Shown one piece after another: positions 27,963-36,435 of a stretch of 64,000 bases of DNA. Location of the stretch: NCBI GenBank assembly GCA_024698715.1, contig JAILRA010000077.1:1-64000 (forward strand). Direction: 5' to 3'. A program made the translations under genes and the position numbers. The notes beneath the pieces are model-generated. The model worked only from the letters and a program-made list of their open reading frames with translations. It ran no database searches and was not told the origin of the DNA. The DNA comes from Lachnospiraceae bacterium. Its GTDB lineage: Bacteria; Bacillota; Clostridia; Lachnospirales; Lachnospiraceae. How positions within the stretch are numbered: the first letter of the stretch is position 1; every line of letters starts with the position of its first letter.

Positions 27963-29709
27963 AACAAACGAAAAGAAGAAAACGAAAGAAAAAAACAATA
28001 TCGTTCTTATAACGGTGGGTTGTGTACTGTGTATTCTCAGTATGCTGCCTTTCTTTATCATGGGTGAGGATTCGATAATAAGTTACAACGATCAGCTTGA
28101 CGGTGAACTGCTGACTTATATTTTGAATGCGAAACATCTCTTTGAAGGTCTGGACACATACAGCGAACTGATGAACGGGATCCCGGCAGCCGGAATGGTT
28201 TCGCCCGCACCCTTATTTGTTCTTCTTTTTAAAGTTTTTCCGCCGTTTGTATGTTTGATGATAATGACATTATCTTCGAGACTTTCGGGTTTTCTGTCGG
28301 TATATTTTCTTTGCCGTGAATGCACACGTAAAAATCTTATAGCCTTCTTTGCGGGAATGGCTTTTATGATGATGCCTTTTTACCCCGTTTACGGGCTTTG
28401 TATACCGGGACAGGCATTTGTATGGCTTTCTCTTATCCTTTTATCAAAAGAAAATACGAGAATGCGTTATATGCTGATTTCCTATACACTGATAATCCTT
28501 TATGCGGCGACCTCTTCCGTTGCGCTGGTAGGATTCGGCATTATCATTGTTTTCGCAGTTTACGCATTCGTTTTGGCGTTCAGATCCAGAGTAAGGGCGT
28601 TCAGGGTGGCTGTTGCATGCATTTTACTGATCGTAACATATACACTCTGCAATATGCCTCTTGTCAGACAGCTTGTCGGACTGGGATATGATTTTGTGTC
28701 GCATAAATCCGAAGTCCTTATAGTAGGAAATACAGTCATCGAGATGTTAAAAACATATATTCTCGGGCGTGATCTTTATACATGGTGTGCACAGAGTATA
28801 ATAGCCGTATTTTCAGTCATTTCTCTTATTGCGGCATTTATACTGTCATCCGAAAAGAAGCATTTTTTCAAAGAAAACAGGGCGATATTCAACACGCTCG
28901 GATTTATTGCGGCTGTTATTTTTCTGATAGTTCTTTACAGCCTTCCCGTTACGGTTGATTTAAGAAACAATGCAAAAGGAGTGCTTCATGATTTCAGTTT
29001 CATCAGGATATCGTGGATGCTTCCCGTTGCCTGGATATTATTGTTTTCACAATGTGCTTCCGCTTTGATCGATCGATTTAAAGAAAACAAAAAGAAAGCA
29101 CTGCGTATTGCGGCATATTCCATTTGTATCGCTGTATCGCTGGTTATATTCGGAGTATCCGGATTCAGGAGCGATTCTAAAACCACGGTTATGAGAATGA
29201 TTAAGGGAAAAGAGTATAAACAGATATCATACAGGCAGTTTTATTCCGAAGATCTTTTTGATAAGGTTGAAGAAATGATCGGTCGTGACAGAAGTGATTT
29301 TTCTGTTATCAGTATGGGTCTTACACCTGCTTCGGCCGCTTATAACGGTTTTAACTGTCTTGATGCCTATTCGAATAATTATGATGTGGAATATAAGCAT
29401 GAGTTCAGAAAGATCATGGAAAAAGAACTTGCAAAGAGTGATTATTACACTTCATATTACGATGACTGGGGAAACAGGTGTTACATATATCTTTCGGCTT
29501 ACAAAACCGGAATAAATGCGTATTTTTACAATATTACATTTAACGATATAGAAATAGACTTTTCAAAAGCCGGAGAAATGGGTGCCGATTACGTGATAAG
29601 CGCATCACCCATAGCCGGTTGGGAAGAAATGGGTATCAGACTGCTTAATGAAAACCCGATCTCTTCACCGGACTGCTGGTACGAGTTATATGTTTACGAA
29701 ATATTATAA
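27955..29709 (+). CDS. Polytopic membrane protein, DUF6044/YkoS-like
   Basis: A 584-residue protein with about 11 membrane helices and a C-terminal soluble region of about 170 residues. The first loop carries ISYNDQLDGELLTYIL, followed by a long membrane part and an extracytoplasmic tail with SVISMGLTPASAAYNG and NCLDAYSNNY, as in the YfhO/YkoS group of putative membrane glycosyltransferases. The start ATG at 27955 overlaps the previous gene by 8 bases; an upstream in-frame start would lie deep in that gene. The last gene of the three-gene membrane unit, it meets the TIR gene tail-to-tail. Substrate unknown. Confidence 0.68.
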   Translation: MTETNEKKKTKEKNNIVLITVGCVLCILSMLPFFIMGEDSIISYNDQLDGELLTYILNAKHLFEGLDTYSELMNGIPAAGMVSPAPLFVLLFKVFPPFVCLMIMTLSSRLSGFLSVYFLCRECTRKNLIAFFAGMAFMMMPFYPVYGLCIPGQAFVWLSLILLSKENTRMRYMLISYTLIILYAATSSVALVGFGIIIVFAVYAFVLAFRSRVRAFRVAVACILLIVTYTLCNMPLVRQLVGLGYDFVSHKSEVLIVGNTVIEMLKTYILGRDLYTWCAQSIIAVFSVISLIAAFILSSEKKHFFKENRAIFNTLGFIAAVIFLIVLYSLPVTVDLRNNAKGVLHDFSFIRISWMLPVAWILLFSQCASALIDRFKENKKKALRIAAYSICIAVSLVIFGVSGFRSDSKTTVMRMIKGKEYKQISYRQFYSEDLFDKVEEMIGRDRSDFSVISMGLTPASAAYNGFNCLDAYSNNYDVEYKHEFRKIMEKELAKSDYYTSYYDDWGNRCYIYLSAYKTGINAYFYNITFNDIEIDFSKAGEMGADYVISASPIAGWEEMGIRLLNENPISSPDCWYELYVYEIL

Positions 29710-29761
29710 GTTCTTTTTTAGGCATAAACCACAATGAACGATCGGATTTATGCTTATGTCA

Positions 29762-32737
29762 TTAATAATCTTTATTATCTTTATTTTCGAGATAGGCATC
29801 GGATATCCTGATCAGATCATCATATGAGTAGTGCGGTATTGAGCAGAAATTGCTGGAATTACCTTCGTATTGGTTGAATACAAAATCATCCATCTCGTTT
29901 CTGTAATTAACACTTAAAGGTAACAAAGCTATAATTTCCAGATCTTTGTTAAGGATCAATGATAAACCGCTTAAGTTAACGAAATCTAACAAATAAAAAT
30001 CTTTCTCCGGATAATAACGAAAACCGTATGAATTGGAGCCTCCGGGGAAGCTGAGTGTTTTTATCTGTTCGATCTCGTCTTCAAATGAATAAAAATCCGC
30101 TGTCCCGTCGGAGAAACATATACAGAATATTTTTCTGCTTTCGCAGAGAATGAAAGAATCGTTTTCGCTCATAATACGATTAAGGGTAAAAACAGGTGTT
30201 GTTCCGCCTGTCTTGTATATTTTTAAAGTGCCTTTCTCATCTTTTACGGCACATGTCTCTTTATCTATGAGATAAACATCACAATTGCGCGACAGGTCCG
30301 AATCCGTTTCTATAACGGAGCATGCTTCTCCTGTAGTAAGTGAATATACCGTGATTTTATTTTCGTCGGCGGATTCGGATAAGTATTCCCTGTCAAAAGA
30401 AATTGAATTCGAACTGAAATAATTTGAATTTTCTCCGGTTATTTCCTTAACTTTTTTTCCTGTTTTAACATCAAAAATACCTATTCCTTTTCCAAATCCG
30501 GCAACATATTCATCTCCTTTTCCGACAAATGAAAAGTGTGTATAATCATCTAATGTGGCTATCGGTTCCGACGAATCAAAGTTGAATAATCCCGTATGGT
30601 ATTTTTCACCGTCGTTGTAGGTTTTAATATAGAGATTACCTGCTTCATTAATGTCCTGCAAAGAAAAATATGAATCCTCAAACAGCAGCTTTTTATCTTC
30701 ATTTGTTTTAAGTCTGTACAATGTAACATATGAAGCGTTCTTAAACTGAATAACTATGTTTCCTCCTGCTATTGCAAAAGCGCTTGCTTCCGTTGTCGGT
30801 CTCGTATTAAAAGTATCGATTGTTCTGAAAGAATCTTCCCCGGGATGATAATTGAACTGCCTGCAGTCTGTCGTCATTACGGCTGCGACGTCGCTGTCCA
30901 ATAAAACGAATACATCACAGATCGCAGATTTGCTGCTGAGTTTGGAAATAAGTTCTCCTGTAGCGGTGTCAAAAGAACAAAGGTAATCTACTGAAGAGCC
31001 ATACAGTATGCTTGAATCATCGCTTACAATAAGGCTGGAGATATCGGTACTGTCATAGATTTCCCAGTTCTTCGACATGGTATCGCAGTTGAAAGAAAAG
31101 ATTATTTCCGAACTATTGGAAAAATCGGTAAGGTATCTTGAAGATGATGCAAAGAAATTGTTGCCGTCGGAAATCAGTGCAGATGAGATTTCGGCTTCGA
31201 TGGTTTCTTTATATACAATCTCTCCTGTTTCAATATCAAAGACAGAGAAAACAATCGAATCGTAAAATGAATTTGAAGTGAATGCCATGTATTTTCCGTT
31301 CGACGTGGCGGCAACTTTAGAGATATTTACCGCGAAAGTGTCTTCGCTGACCAGATTCTTGGCATTGAAACTCTGCAGCAACACACCGGTTTCGATACTG
31401 TAAATATTCACATTTTTATCTGAGAATACGATAAATTTGCCCGCATCGATAAAGGTAAATAATTCGCCGTTATAGTTTTCCGAACCGTCGGGAGAGGGGA
31501 TAACGGTTTCTTCGTTTGTATTAAAATTGTATATGACAATCCCGCTGTCTTTGTTACAGATTATTTGATCGGAACTTATGAAGACTGCCATTCTTTCTGA
31601 TCGTGTGACTTGGTTGGTACCGAGTGCACTGAACAGTTCTTTTCCGGTTTCGGTATCAAAAACATGTATATTGTTGCAGGCATCTATAGTCATGACTTTG
31701 GAACCGTCGCGTGTCATTTTGGTACTTTTGATATTTGATTCTGAACTGAAAGTAAAATCTTCAAAACAAAGAGTATCGTCGGCATAGACTTCAAGACAGT
31801 CGCAAAGTGCTTTTTCCGCCTCAGGTGTATAAGGATAAGAAGTATCGGAAGATGAAGAGGGCATGACCTGACGAAGAGACTGAATGGCCTCGTATTTTTT
31901 TCCTTCTTCCATCAGATCTTTTGAATTCTTTGCAGTTGCGATCGAAAGGTCATATTGAGCCTTTTCAAACTGAAGTTTTATCTGCTCGTTCTTATCCGAT
32001 ATTTCCCGGGACTGGGCTTTTATCTCCTCGTTTTGGGCCATTATCATCTCGGACTGAGTGATTATTTTGGCCAAAAGACCGATACAGACGGCCGAAAAAA
32101 GCATAAATGCACCGGCAACACCGCTTACAATGGATATGGTTCTCTTTAATTTTCTTTCTTTGTGACGCTGTTTTATCGCATCGTAGTTAAGACCGAATAT
32201 CGCAGCGGTTATTCTTAATACGGCATCGTCAATGCCTTTTTTGATCTCTCTTTTGCTTTTGCCTCTTACGTCCGCTGCAAGAGGTTCATAGGTTTTGGTC
32301 TTGATCTCTCTGGTACCGTCAGGAAGAACAACTTCATATTCTTCTTTGGTAAGTGCTTCGGGGAAAGACTCTTCGGGCTCCCCTTCCGCTAAAACGGCAA
32401 GGATCTTATCACGTCCGTGCAGTTTTATGAATGTTTCGATCTCCCTCTTGCACCATTCTGATTCGGGCAGACGGGGAGTGCATATGACTATGAGAAATTC
32501 CGAGTTTTCAAGTGCCAGATTTATGGGATCGCTTAAGTTACTTGAAAGAGGAAGTTCATCTTCGTCGCGGAATACGCGTTCTATTCTTTTTTTGCCCGTA
32601 ACGGAGATCACGCCTTTTGGCGGTCTGTAGGATTCCAGTTTTTTGTGTAAAGTAATGGCTACGAACTTATCCTGTTCGCAGTGCCTGTAACTTATAAACG
32701 CATCATATTTGGTAACATTATTATTCTCTGTGCTCAT
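29762..32737 (-). CDS. TIR-domain membrane protein with coiled coil and beta-propeller
   Basis: This 991-residue protein has an N-terminal TIR domain (about residues 8-185) with YDAFISYRHCEQDKF, RVFRDEDELPLS and SEWCKREIETF, where Glu99 matches the position of the catalytic glutamate of TIR NADases. A single membrane helix (about 200-224), a Gln/Glu-rich coiled coil (226-265) and a long C-terminal region (about 320-960) with recurring D-x-x-T-G blade motifs (for example DTETGKELF, DIETGEIVY, DVKTGKKVK) follow. The topology puts TIR inside the cell and the predicted propeller outside. AAGGA precedes the ATG, and it has its own promoter. It could be a sensor or defence NADase, or a signalling scaffold. 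No partner defence gene is adjacent. Confidence 0.82.
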   Translation of the reverse strand: MSTENNNVTKYDAFISYRHCEQDKFVAITLHKKLESYRPPKGVISVTGKKRIERVFRDEDELPLSSNLSDPINLALENSEFLIVICTPRLPESEWCKREIETFIKLHGRDKILAVLAEGEPEESFPEALTKEEYEVVLPDGTREIKTKTYEPLAADVRGKSKREIKKGIDDAVLRITAAIFGLNYDAIKQRHKERKLKRTISIVSGVAGAFMLFSAVCIGLLAKIITQSEMIMAQNEEIKAQSREISDKNEQIKLQFEKAQYDLSIATAKNSKDLMEEGKKYEAIQSLRQVMPSSSSDTSYPYTPEAEKALCDCLEVYADDTLCFEDFTFSSESNIKSTKMTRDGSKVMTIDACNNIHVFDTETGKELFSALGTNQVTRSERMAVFISSDQIICNKDSGIVIYNFNTNEETVIPSPDGSENYNGELFTFIDAGKFIVFSDKNVNIYSIETGVLLQSFNAKNLVSEDTFAVNISKVAATSNGKYMAFTSNSFYDSIVFSVFDIETGEIVYKETIEAEISSALISDGNNFFASSSRYLTDFSNSSEIIFSFNCDTMSKNWEIYDSTDISSLIVSDDSSILYGSSVDYLCSFDTATGELISKLSSKSAICDVFVLLDSDVAAVMTTDCRQFNYHPGEDSFRTIDTFNTRPTTEASAFAIAGGNIVIQFKNASYVTLYRLKTNEDKKLLFEDSYFSLQDINEAGNLYIKTYNDGEKYHTGLFNFDSSEPIATLDDYTHFSFVGKGDEYVAGFGKGIGIFDVKTGKKVKEITGENSNYFSSNSISFDREYLSESADENKITVYSLTTGEACSVIETDSDLSRNCDVYLIDKETCAVKDEKGTLKIYKTGGTTPVFTLNRIMSENDSFILCESRKIFCICFSDGTADFYSFEDEIEQIKTLSFPGGSNSYGFRYYPEKDFYLLDFVNLSGLSLILNKDLEIIALLPLSVNYRNEMDDFVFNQYEGNSSNFCSIPHYSYDDLIRISDAYLENKDNKDY

Positions 32738-32777
32738 GAATTATCCTTCTTTCGGAATAAAAACAAACCCTTGCAAC

Positions 32778-32805
32778 ATCATACCACAATTGCCGTAAAA
32801 TTCAA
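32778..32805 (-). promoter_or_regulatory. Promoter of the TIR-domain gene
   Basis: On the minus strand TTGAAT, a 16-base spacer and TATGAT with a TGG extension, ending about 40 bases before the ATG. It shows that the TIR gene is transcribed on its own. Confidence 0.6.
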
Positions 32806-32920
32806 TTACTCATACTTTCGTTTTCAGGTACGATAAAAGTCGTTTTATATGTTTCGCACGCCTGTATCTGATCATTTGTTTTTAACACAAAAAACACATA
32901 CAGTCAGATAATTAAATATA

Positions 32921-32947
32921 TTGTTTTAATCGGTTTTATGCTATAAT
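32921..32947 (+). promoter_or_regulatory. Extended -10 promoter of the yjfB-like gene
   Basis: TATAAT (32942-32947) is preceded by TGC (extended -10), with TTGTTT 15 bases upstream as a short-spaced -35. A strong AAGGAGG ribosome site follows at about 32963. Confidence 0.6.
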
Positions 32948-32976
32948 CAGATTAAATATGAGAAGGAGGTTACGAT

Positions 32977-33168
32977 ATGGATATAGCTGCTTTATCTATG
33001 GCGATGTCACAGAAAAAATTAATGAGTGAAGTCGGAACCGCAATGCTTAAAAATGCTCTCGATATGCAGGAAGATGTCGGCAGCGAGGTTGTTGAAATGA
33101 TTGATTCGGCGGCAATGGAAAGAAGCGTAAATCCTTCGGTGGGTGCATCGGTGGATATTTCCGTGTGA
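32977..33168 (+). CDS. YjfB-family putative motility protein
   Basis: A 63-residue protein beginning MDIAALSMAMSQKKLMSEVG, the signature of the small YjfB family, which is found in flagellated Firmicutes and annotated as a putative motility protein of unknown mechanism. It has no signal peptide or membrane segment and is mostly helical. It is preceded by AAGGAGG and followed by two small membrane-protein genes, likely co-transcribed. No flagellar structural gene is in the window, so the motility link rests on family knowledge. Confidence 0.8.
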   Translation: MDIAALSMAMSQKKLMSEVGTAMLKNALDMQEDVGSEVVEMIDSAAMERSVNPSVGASVDISV

Positions 33169-33209
33169 CAGTAACATAAGTATAAGAGACAGAAACGGGA
33201 GGCTTAAAT

Positions 33210-33617
33210 ATGGCATGTTTTTTGGTTCCGGGTACGGAAGCTATTGTAACTACGATTATTGAGAAGGCAGTAAAGGCCAAAGAGAAGAAGCAGATTGAAA
33301 AGAGCGAAAACGAAAGCTCAGATCTCCAAAAACACGGAATCGGTTTTTCCACGAAACTGGGTTGGCTTAATAAAATGCTTTGGGGCGGAAGTGCTCTTCT
33401 GGCATTCGAACATATCTGGCACGGTGAAGTGATTCCGACATTTCCTTTCCTTACAGCCGTTAAAGAAGGCGAAACACTGGGAATGCTGAAAGAAATGGGT
33501 ACGGCAGGAGTCGGAATGGCGATAATCGTTACAACCGTCTGGGTTGGTATGGTTATTGTGTCCAATGCATTGGAAAAAAGAACAGCCGGCAACGCTGAAG
33601 AGAAGACGGAGGCATAA
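33210..33617 (+). CDS. Small membrane protein of unknown function
   Basis: A 135-residue protein beginning MACFLVPGTEAIVTTII, with a charged Lys/Glu segment (about 24-43), and two likely membrane helices (about 55-72 and 100-120). GGGAGG lies upstream of the ATG. The next gene starts 2 bases after its stop, so the two are translationally coupled and their products may form a complex. No enzymatic motif is visible. Confidence 0.7.
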   Translation: MACFLVPGTEAIVTTIIEKAVKAKEKKQIEKSENESSDLQKHGIGFSTKLGWLNKMLWGGSALLAFEHIWHGEVIPTFPFLTAVKEGETLGMLKEMGTAGVGMAIIVTTVWVGMVIVSNALEKRTAGNAEEKTEA

Positions 33618-33619
33618 AC

Positions 33620-33934
33620 ATGACACTTTTGATTACAATCTTTGCAGCCGTTATTTCAACGGTAATCTGGTATAAAAATGCTCCCAAAAACGAAATGAAG
33701 ACAGGCACACTCTGCTTTATGTACTGGGGCGCTTCGCTTATGTGGCTGGTGGATGCTATTGTTGAATACATTGAAATGGGAGCGGAATACTTCACGCCGG
33801 AACTATCCGATATGATAAATGATTCATTTTTGGGACTTTGCGTTGTTGCTCTGGGACTGATAATCTGGATCGTTACTCTGTTCATTAAAGATCCGAAGGG
33901 CGTTGTCAGAAAATCGCTCTCAAAAAATGCGTGA
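33620..33934 (+). CDS. Small membrane protein of unknown function
   Basis: A 104-residue protein with three predicted membrane helices (about 2-15, 30-47 and 72-90) and an acidic loop between the second and third. GGAGG precedes the ATG and overlaps the end of the preceding gene. It probably works with its neighbour. The gap of about 130 bases to a terminator at 34066 suggests it ends the YjfB transcript or reads toward larB. Confidence 0.68.
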   Translation: MTLLITIFAAVISTVIWYKNAPKNEMKTGTLCFMYWGASLMWLVDAIVEYIEMGAEYFTPELSDMINDSFLGLCVVALGLIIWIVTLFIKDPKGVVRKSLSKNA

Positions 33935-34065
33935 ATTGTTTAAGACGATAAAACTATTTTATAAATCGAATTCACTTTATTGGATGCAATAAATCCGAAT
34001 GAGAATTTTCGATCGTTGAGCGATGAGAAATTAATAAAGATTACGGCTTTATCGTAATGATTAAG

Positions 34066-34097
34066 ATAACATTGTTTAACGACAATGTTATTTTTTT
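34066..34097 (+). terminator. Strong hairpin terminator just upstream of larB
   Basis: ATAACATTGT (34066-34075) pairs perfectly with ACAATGTTAT (34082-34091) around TTAACG, and seven T follow. It lies only 17 bases before the larB start. It either ends the upstream transcript or is an attenuator in the larB leader. A second short hairpin, ATTACG/CGTAAT, lies directly upstream at 34040-34058. Confidence 0.85.
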
Positions 34098-34113
34098 GAA
34101 TGGGAATACTGAT

Positions 34114-34887
34114 ATGAATACGGACTTGATGAAACTTCTCGAAGATGTGCGTGACAAAAAGATTTCCGTCAAAAAAGCGGAAATTCAGATAAGAAAAGAA
34201 CCTTTTGAAGATATCGATTTTGCAAAGATCGATCTGCAGAGAGCGAACCGTCAGGGAATAGGCGAAGTAATCTACGGAGCGGGAAAGACCGATGAGCAGA
34301 TCAAAGGCATAGTCGAAACGATGTTAAAAAAGGGAATCCGCGGAATACTTGTCACGAGAATTGATGAGGATACTGCACAATTTCTTAAAGAAAACATTGA
34401 TGCAAAGAATGAATATTTTAAAGAGGCTCGTCTTTGTATGATCGGTGATATGCATGTAAAGGACGGCGCCGGCAGAATTGTCGTGGTTACCGGCGGAACG
34501 AGCGATATCCCTGTTGCCGAGGAAGCGGCAGTCACCGCTGAATTCCTTGGTAATGAAGTTGAAAGGATCTATGATGTCGGAGTGGCGGGACTGCACAGGC
34601 TTTTGGCACATATGGATTCGATAATGGGTGCATCAGTGATAATCGCCATAGCAGGAATGGAAGGTGCACTGGCAAGCGTGGTAGGCGGCCTGGCAAACTG
34701 CCCCGTGATCGCGGTACCTACAAGTGTCGGATACGGTGCTTCTTTTGAAGGCATCTCTGCATTGCTTTCGATGCTCAATTCATGTGCGAGCGGTGTGACA
34801 GTTGTAAACATAGACAACGGTTTCGGAGCCGGATATTCGGCAAGCATGATAAATCATATTATAGGAACAAAAAAGCAGTTCCTATAA
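34114..34887 (+). CDS. larB: LarB, pyridinium-3,5-biscarboxylic acid mononucleotide synthase
   Basis: A 257-residue protein of the LarB family, related to AIR carboxylase (PurE). LarB carboxylates and hydrolyses nicotinic acid adenine dinucleotide in the first step of making the nickel-pincer nucleotide cofactor of lactate racemase and related enzymes. The family features [37 protein letters not shown] and [11 protein letters not shown] are all present. The ATG at 34114 is chosen because an upstream in-frame start at 34057 would have to be translated through the terminator stem. larC follows, whereas larE and a LarA-type racemase are not in the window. Confidence 0.9.
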   Translation: MNTDLMKLLEDVRDKKISVKKAEIQIRKEPFEDIDFAKIDLQRANRQGIGEVIYGAGKTDEQIKGIVETMLKKGIRGILVTRIDEDTAQFLKENIDAKNEYFKEARLCMIGDMHVKDGAGRIVVVTGGTSDIPVAEEAAVTAEFLGNEVERIYDVGVAGLHRLLAHMDSIMGASVIIAIAGMEGALASVVGGLANCPVIAVPTSVGYGASFEGISALLSMLNSCASGVTVVNIDNGFGAGYSASMINHIIGTKKQFL

Positions 34888-34896
34888 TCGATTTAC

Positions 34897-34945
34897 GGTC
34901 GATTACATCGACCTTTTATCGAAAGTTACTGCGTAACTTCCGATA
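34897..34945 (+). terminator. Two consecutive hairpins between larB and larC
   Basis: GGTCGAT/ATCGACC with loop TAC is followed by TTTT (34897-34917). Immediately after, TATCGAAAGTTAC pairs with GTAACTTCCGATA (34917-34945, one mismatch). The first is terminator-like and the two overlap at the T run, so they could reduce read-through or stabilise transcript ends within the lar unit. Confidence 0.5.
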
Positions 34946-35007
34946 AGATATATTACAGGAACTAAATAACAGTTCATGCGGACGACAGACAGGAAGGACA
35001 AAAGAGA

Positions 35008-36393
35008 ATGAAAACAATTTATTTTGACTGCTCTATGGGGGCAGCCGGAGATATGCTTTCAGCATCGTTATACGAACTGCTTGATGATAAGGAAAACTTC
35101 ATAAAAAAAATAAATTCCATCGGGCTTGAAGGGGTTGAGATAAAGCCCGAACCGATGAGCAAATGCGGCATCGTCGGAACGCATATGAATGTTACGGTTG
35201 ACGGTGTATCCGAAGACAGCATTATGCACGAGCATGAAGACCATGAACATTCTCATGAGCACTCTCACGGACATGAACACGAGCATATCGCGTCAGAAGC
35301 CTGTGAACACGATCATATTCACTCGCACGAGCATATCACAACGGATGGACATGACCATACTCATTCGCATGAAACCGAAAATGATCACATACACGAAAGC
35401 GAAACAAACGGGCACTTGCATGATGAGGGTCATCATGAACATTCTCATGAACATCATCATTCGGGTATGCACGATATAGAACGCATAGTCAATGGACTCG
35501 ATATTTCCGATAAAGTTAAAACGGATGTTATCAGTGTATATAAACTTATAGCCGAAGCGGAAAGTGCAGCGCACGGAAGGCCTGTTGATGAAATACACTT
35601 TCATGAAGTCGGAACAAAGGATGCGATCGCCGATGTCACAACGGTGTGCATGCTTATGGACGAACTTAAGGCTGAAAAAGTCATAGCATCACCGGTTCAT
35701 GTCGGCAGCGGACATGTTCACTGCGCACACGGAATTCTTCCTGTGCCCGCACCGGCTACTGCTTATATCCTTAAGGGAGTACCGATCTATTCCGGTCATA
35801 TAAGAGGAGAACTCTGTACTCCGACGGGAGCGGCACTTCTTAAATATTTTGTCGATGAATTTAAGGAAATGCCGATCATGACTGTGGACAAGATCGGATA
35901 CGGAATGGGCAGAAAAGATTTTGAACAGGCGAACTGCGTCAGGGCACTGATCGGAGAGACGAAAAAAAATGCAGAGCAGATCGTGGAACTGACCTGCAAT
36001 ATCGACGATATGACACCCGAGAGGATCGCATTTGCAACCGAGAGATTTTTCGAAGAAGGAGCGGTGGAAGTATTTACCACATCCATAGGAATGAAAAAAT
36101 CCAGACCGGGAATTCTTTTAAGTGTAATGTGCAAAGAAGACCGTAAAGAAGATATGATAAAGCATATTTTCAAATATACGACCACGCTTGGTGTACGGGA
36201 AAACATCAGCTGCAGATATACGCTTGAAAGAAATATCATCGTAAAAGAAACAGAATTTGGAAACGTGAGGATAAAACGTTCCGAAGGTTTCGGGGTTTTG
36301 AGGGAAAAATACGAATACGAAGACCTTGCACGGATAGCAAAAGAGAAGGGCATTTCAATAGATGAAGTGATCGTTTTGCTTAAATGCGAGTAA
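35008..36393 (+). CDS. larC: LarC, nickel insertion protein with a long His-rich insert
   Basis: A 461-residue LarC homologue, the CTP-dependent cyclometallase that inserts nickel into the pincer cofactor. It begins TIYFDCSMGAAGDMLSASLYE and has HEVGTKDAIADV, GHVHCAHGILPVPAPATAYIL and NIDDMTPERIAFA. A His/Glu-rich block (about residues 73-152) contains dozens of histidines, likely for nickel storage or delivery. In Lactobacillus plantarum larC is read through a programmed frameshift, but here it is one continuous frame. AGGA lies upstream of ATG. Confidence 0.92.
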   Translation: MKTIYFDCSMGAAGDMLSASLYELLDDKENFIKKINSIGLEGVEIKPEPMSKCGIVGTHMNVTVDGVSEDSIMHEHEDHEHSHEHSHGHEHEHIASEACEHDHIHSHEHITTDGHDHTHSHETENDHIHESETNGHLHDEGHHEHSHEHHHSGMHDIERIVNGLDISDKVKTDVISVYKLIAEAESAAHGRPVDEIHFHEVGTKDAIADVTTVCMLMDELKAEKVIASPVHVGSGHVHCAHGILPVPAPATAYILKGVPIYSGHIRGELCTPTGAALLKYFVDEFKEMPIMTVDKIGYGMGRKDFEQANCVRALIGETKKNAEQIVELTCNIDDMTPERIAFATERFFEEGAVEVFTTSIGMKKSRPGILLSVMCKEDRKEDMIKHIFKYTTTLGVRENISCRYTLERNIIVKETEFGNVRIKRSEGFGVLREKYEYEDLARIAKEKGISIDEVIVLLKCE

Positions 36394-36435
36394 AAGAAGA
36401 TTCGGGTATTGGATAAATGAGGAAAAGGGGAAAAT

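Noticed and set aside
29718-29757. GCATAAA/TTTATGC inverted repeat between the convergent genes.
   Set aside because: The stem is short, the loop is 18 bases and no T run follows on either strand, so a terminator cannot be supported.
34057-34113. Upstream start for larB adding 19 codons.
   Set aside because: The extra codons lie within the terminator stem and T run; LarB homology begins after 34114.
35230-35470. Repetitive CATGA/CACGA pattern that could suggest a small repeat array.
   Set aside because: The pattern follows the codons for a His/Glu-rich protein segment; there are no spacers, so it is not a CRISPR array.
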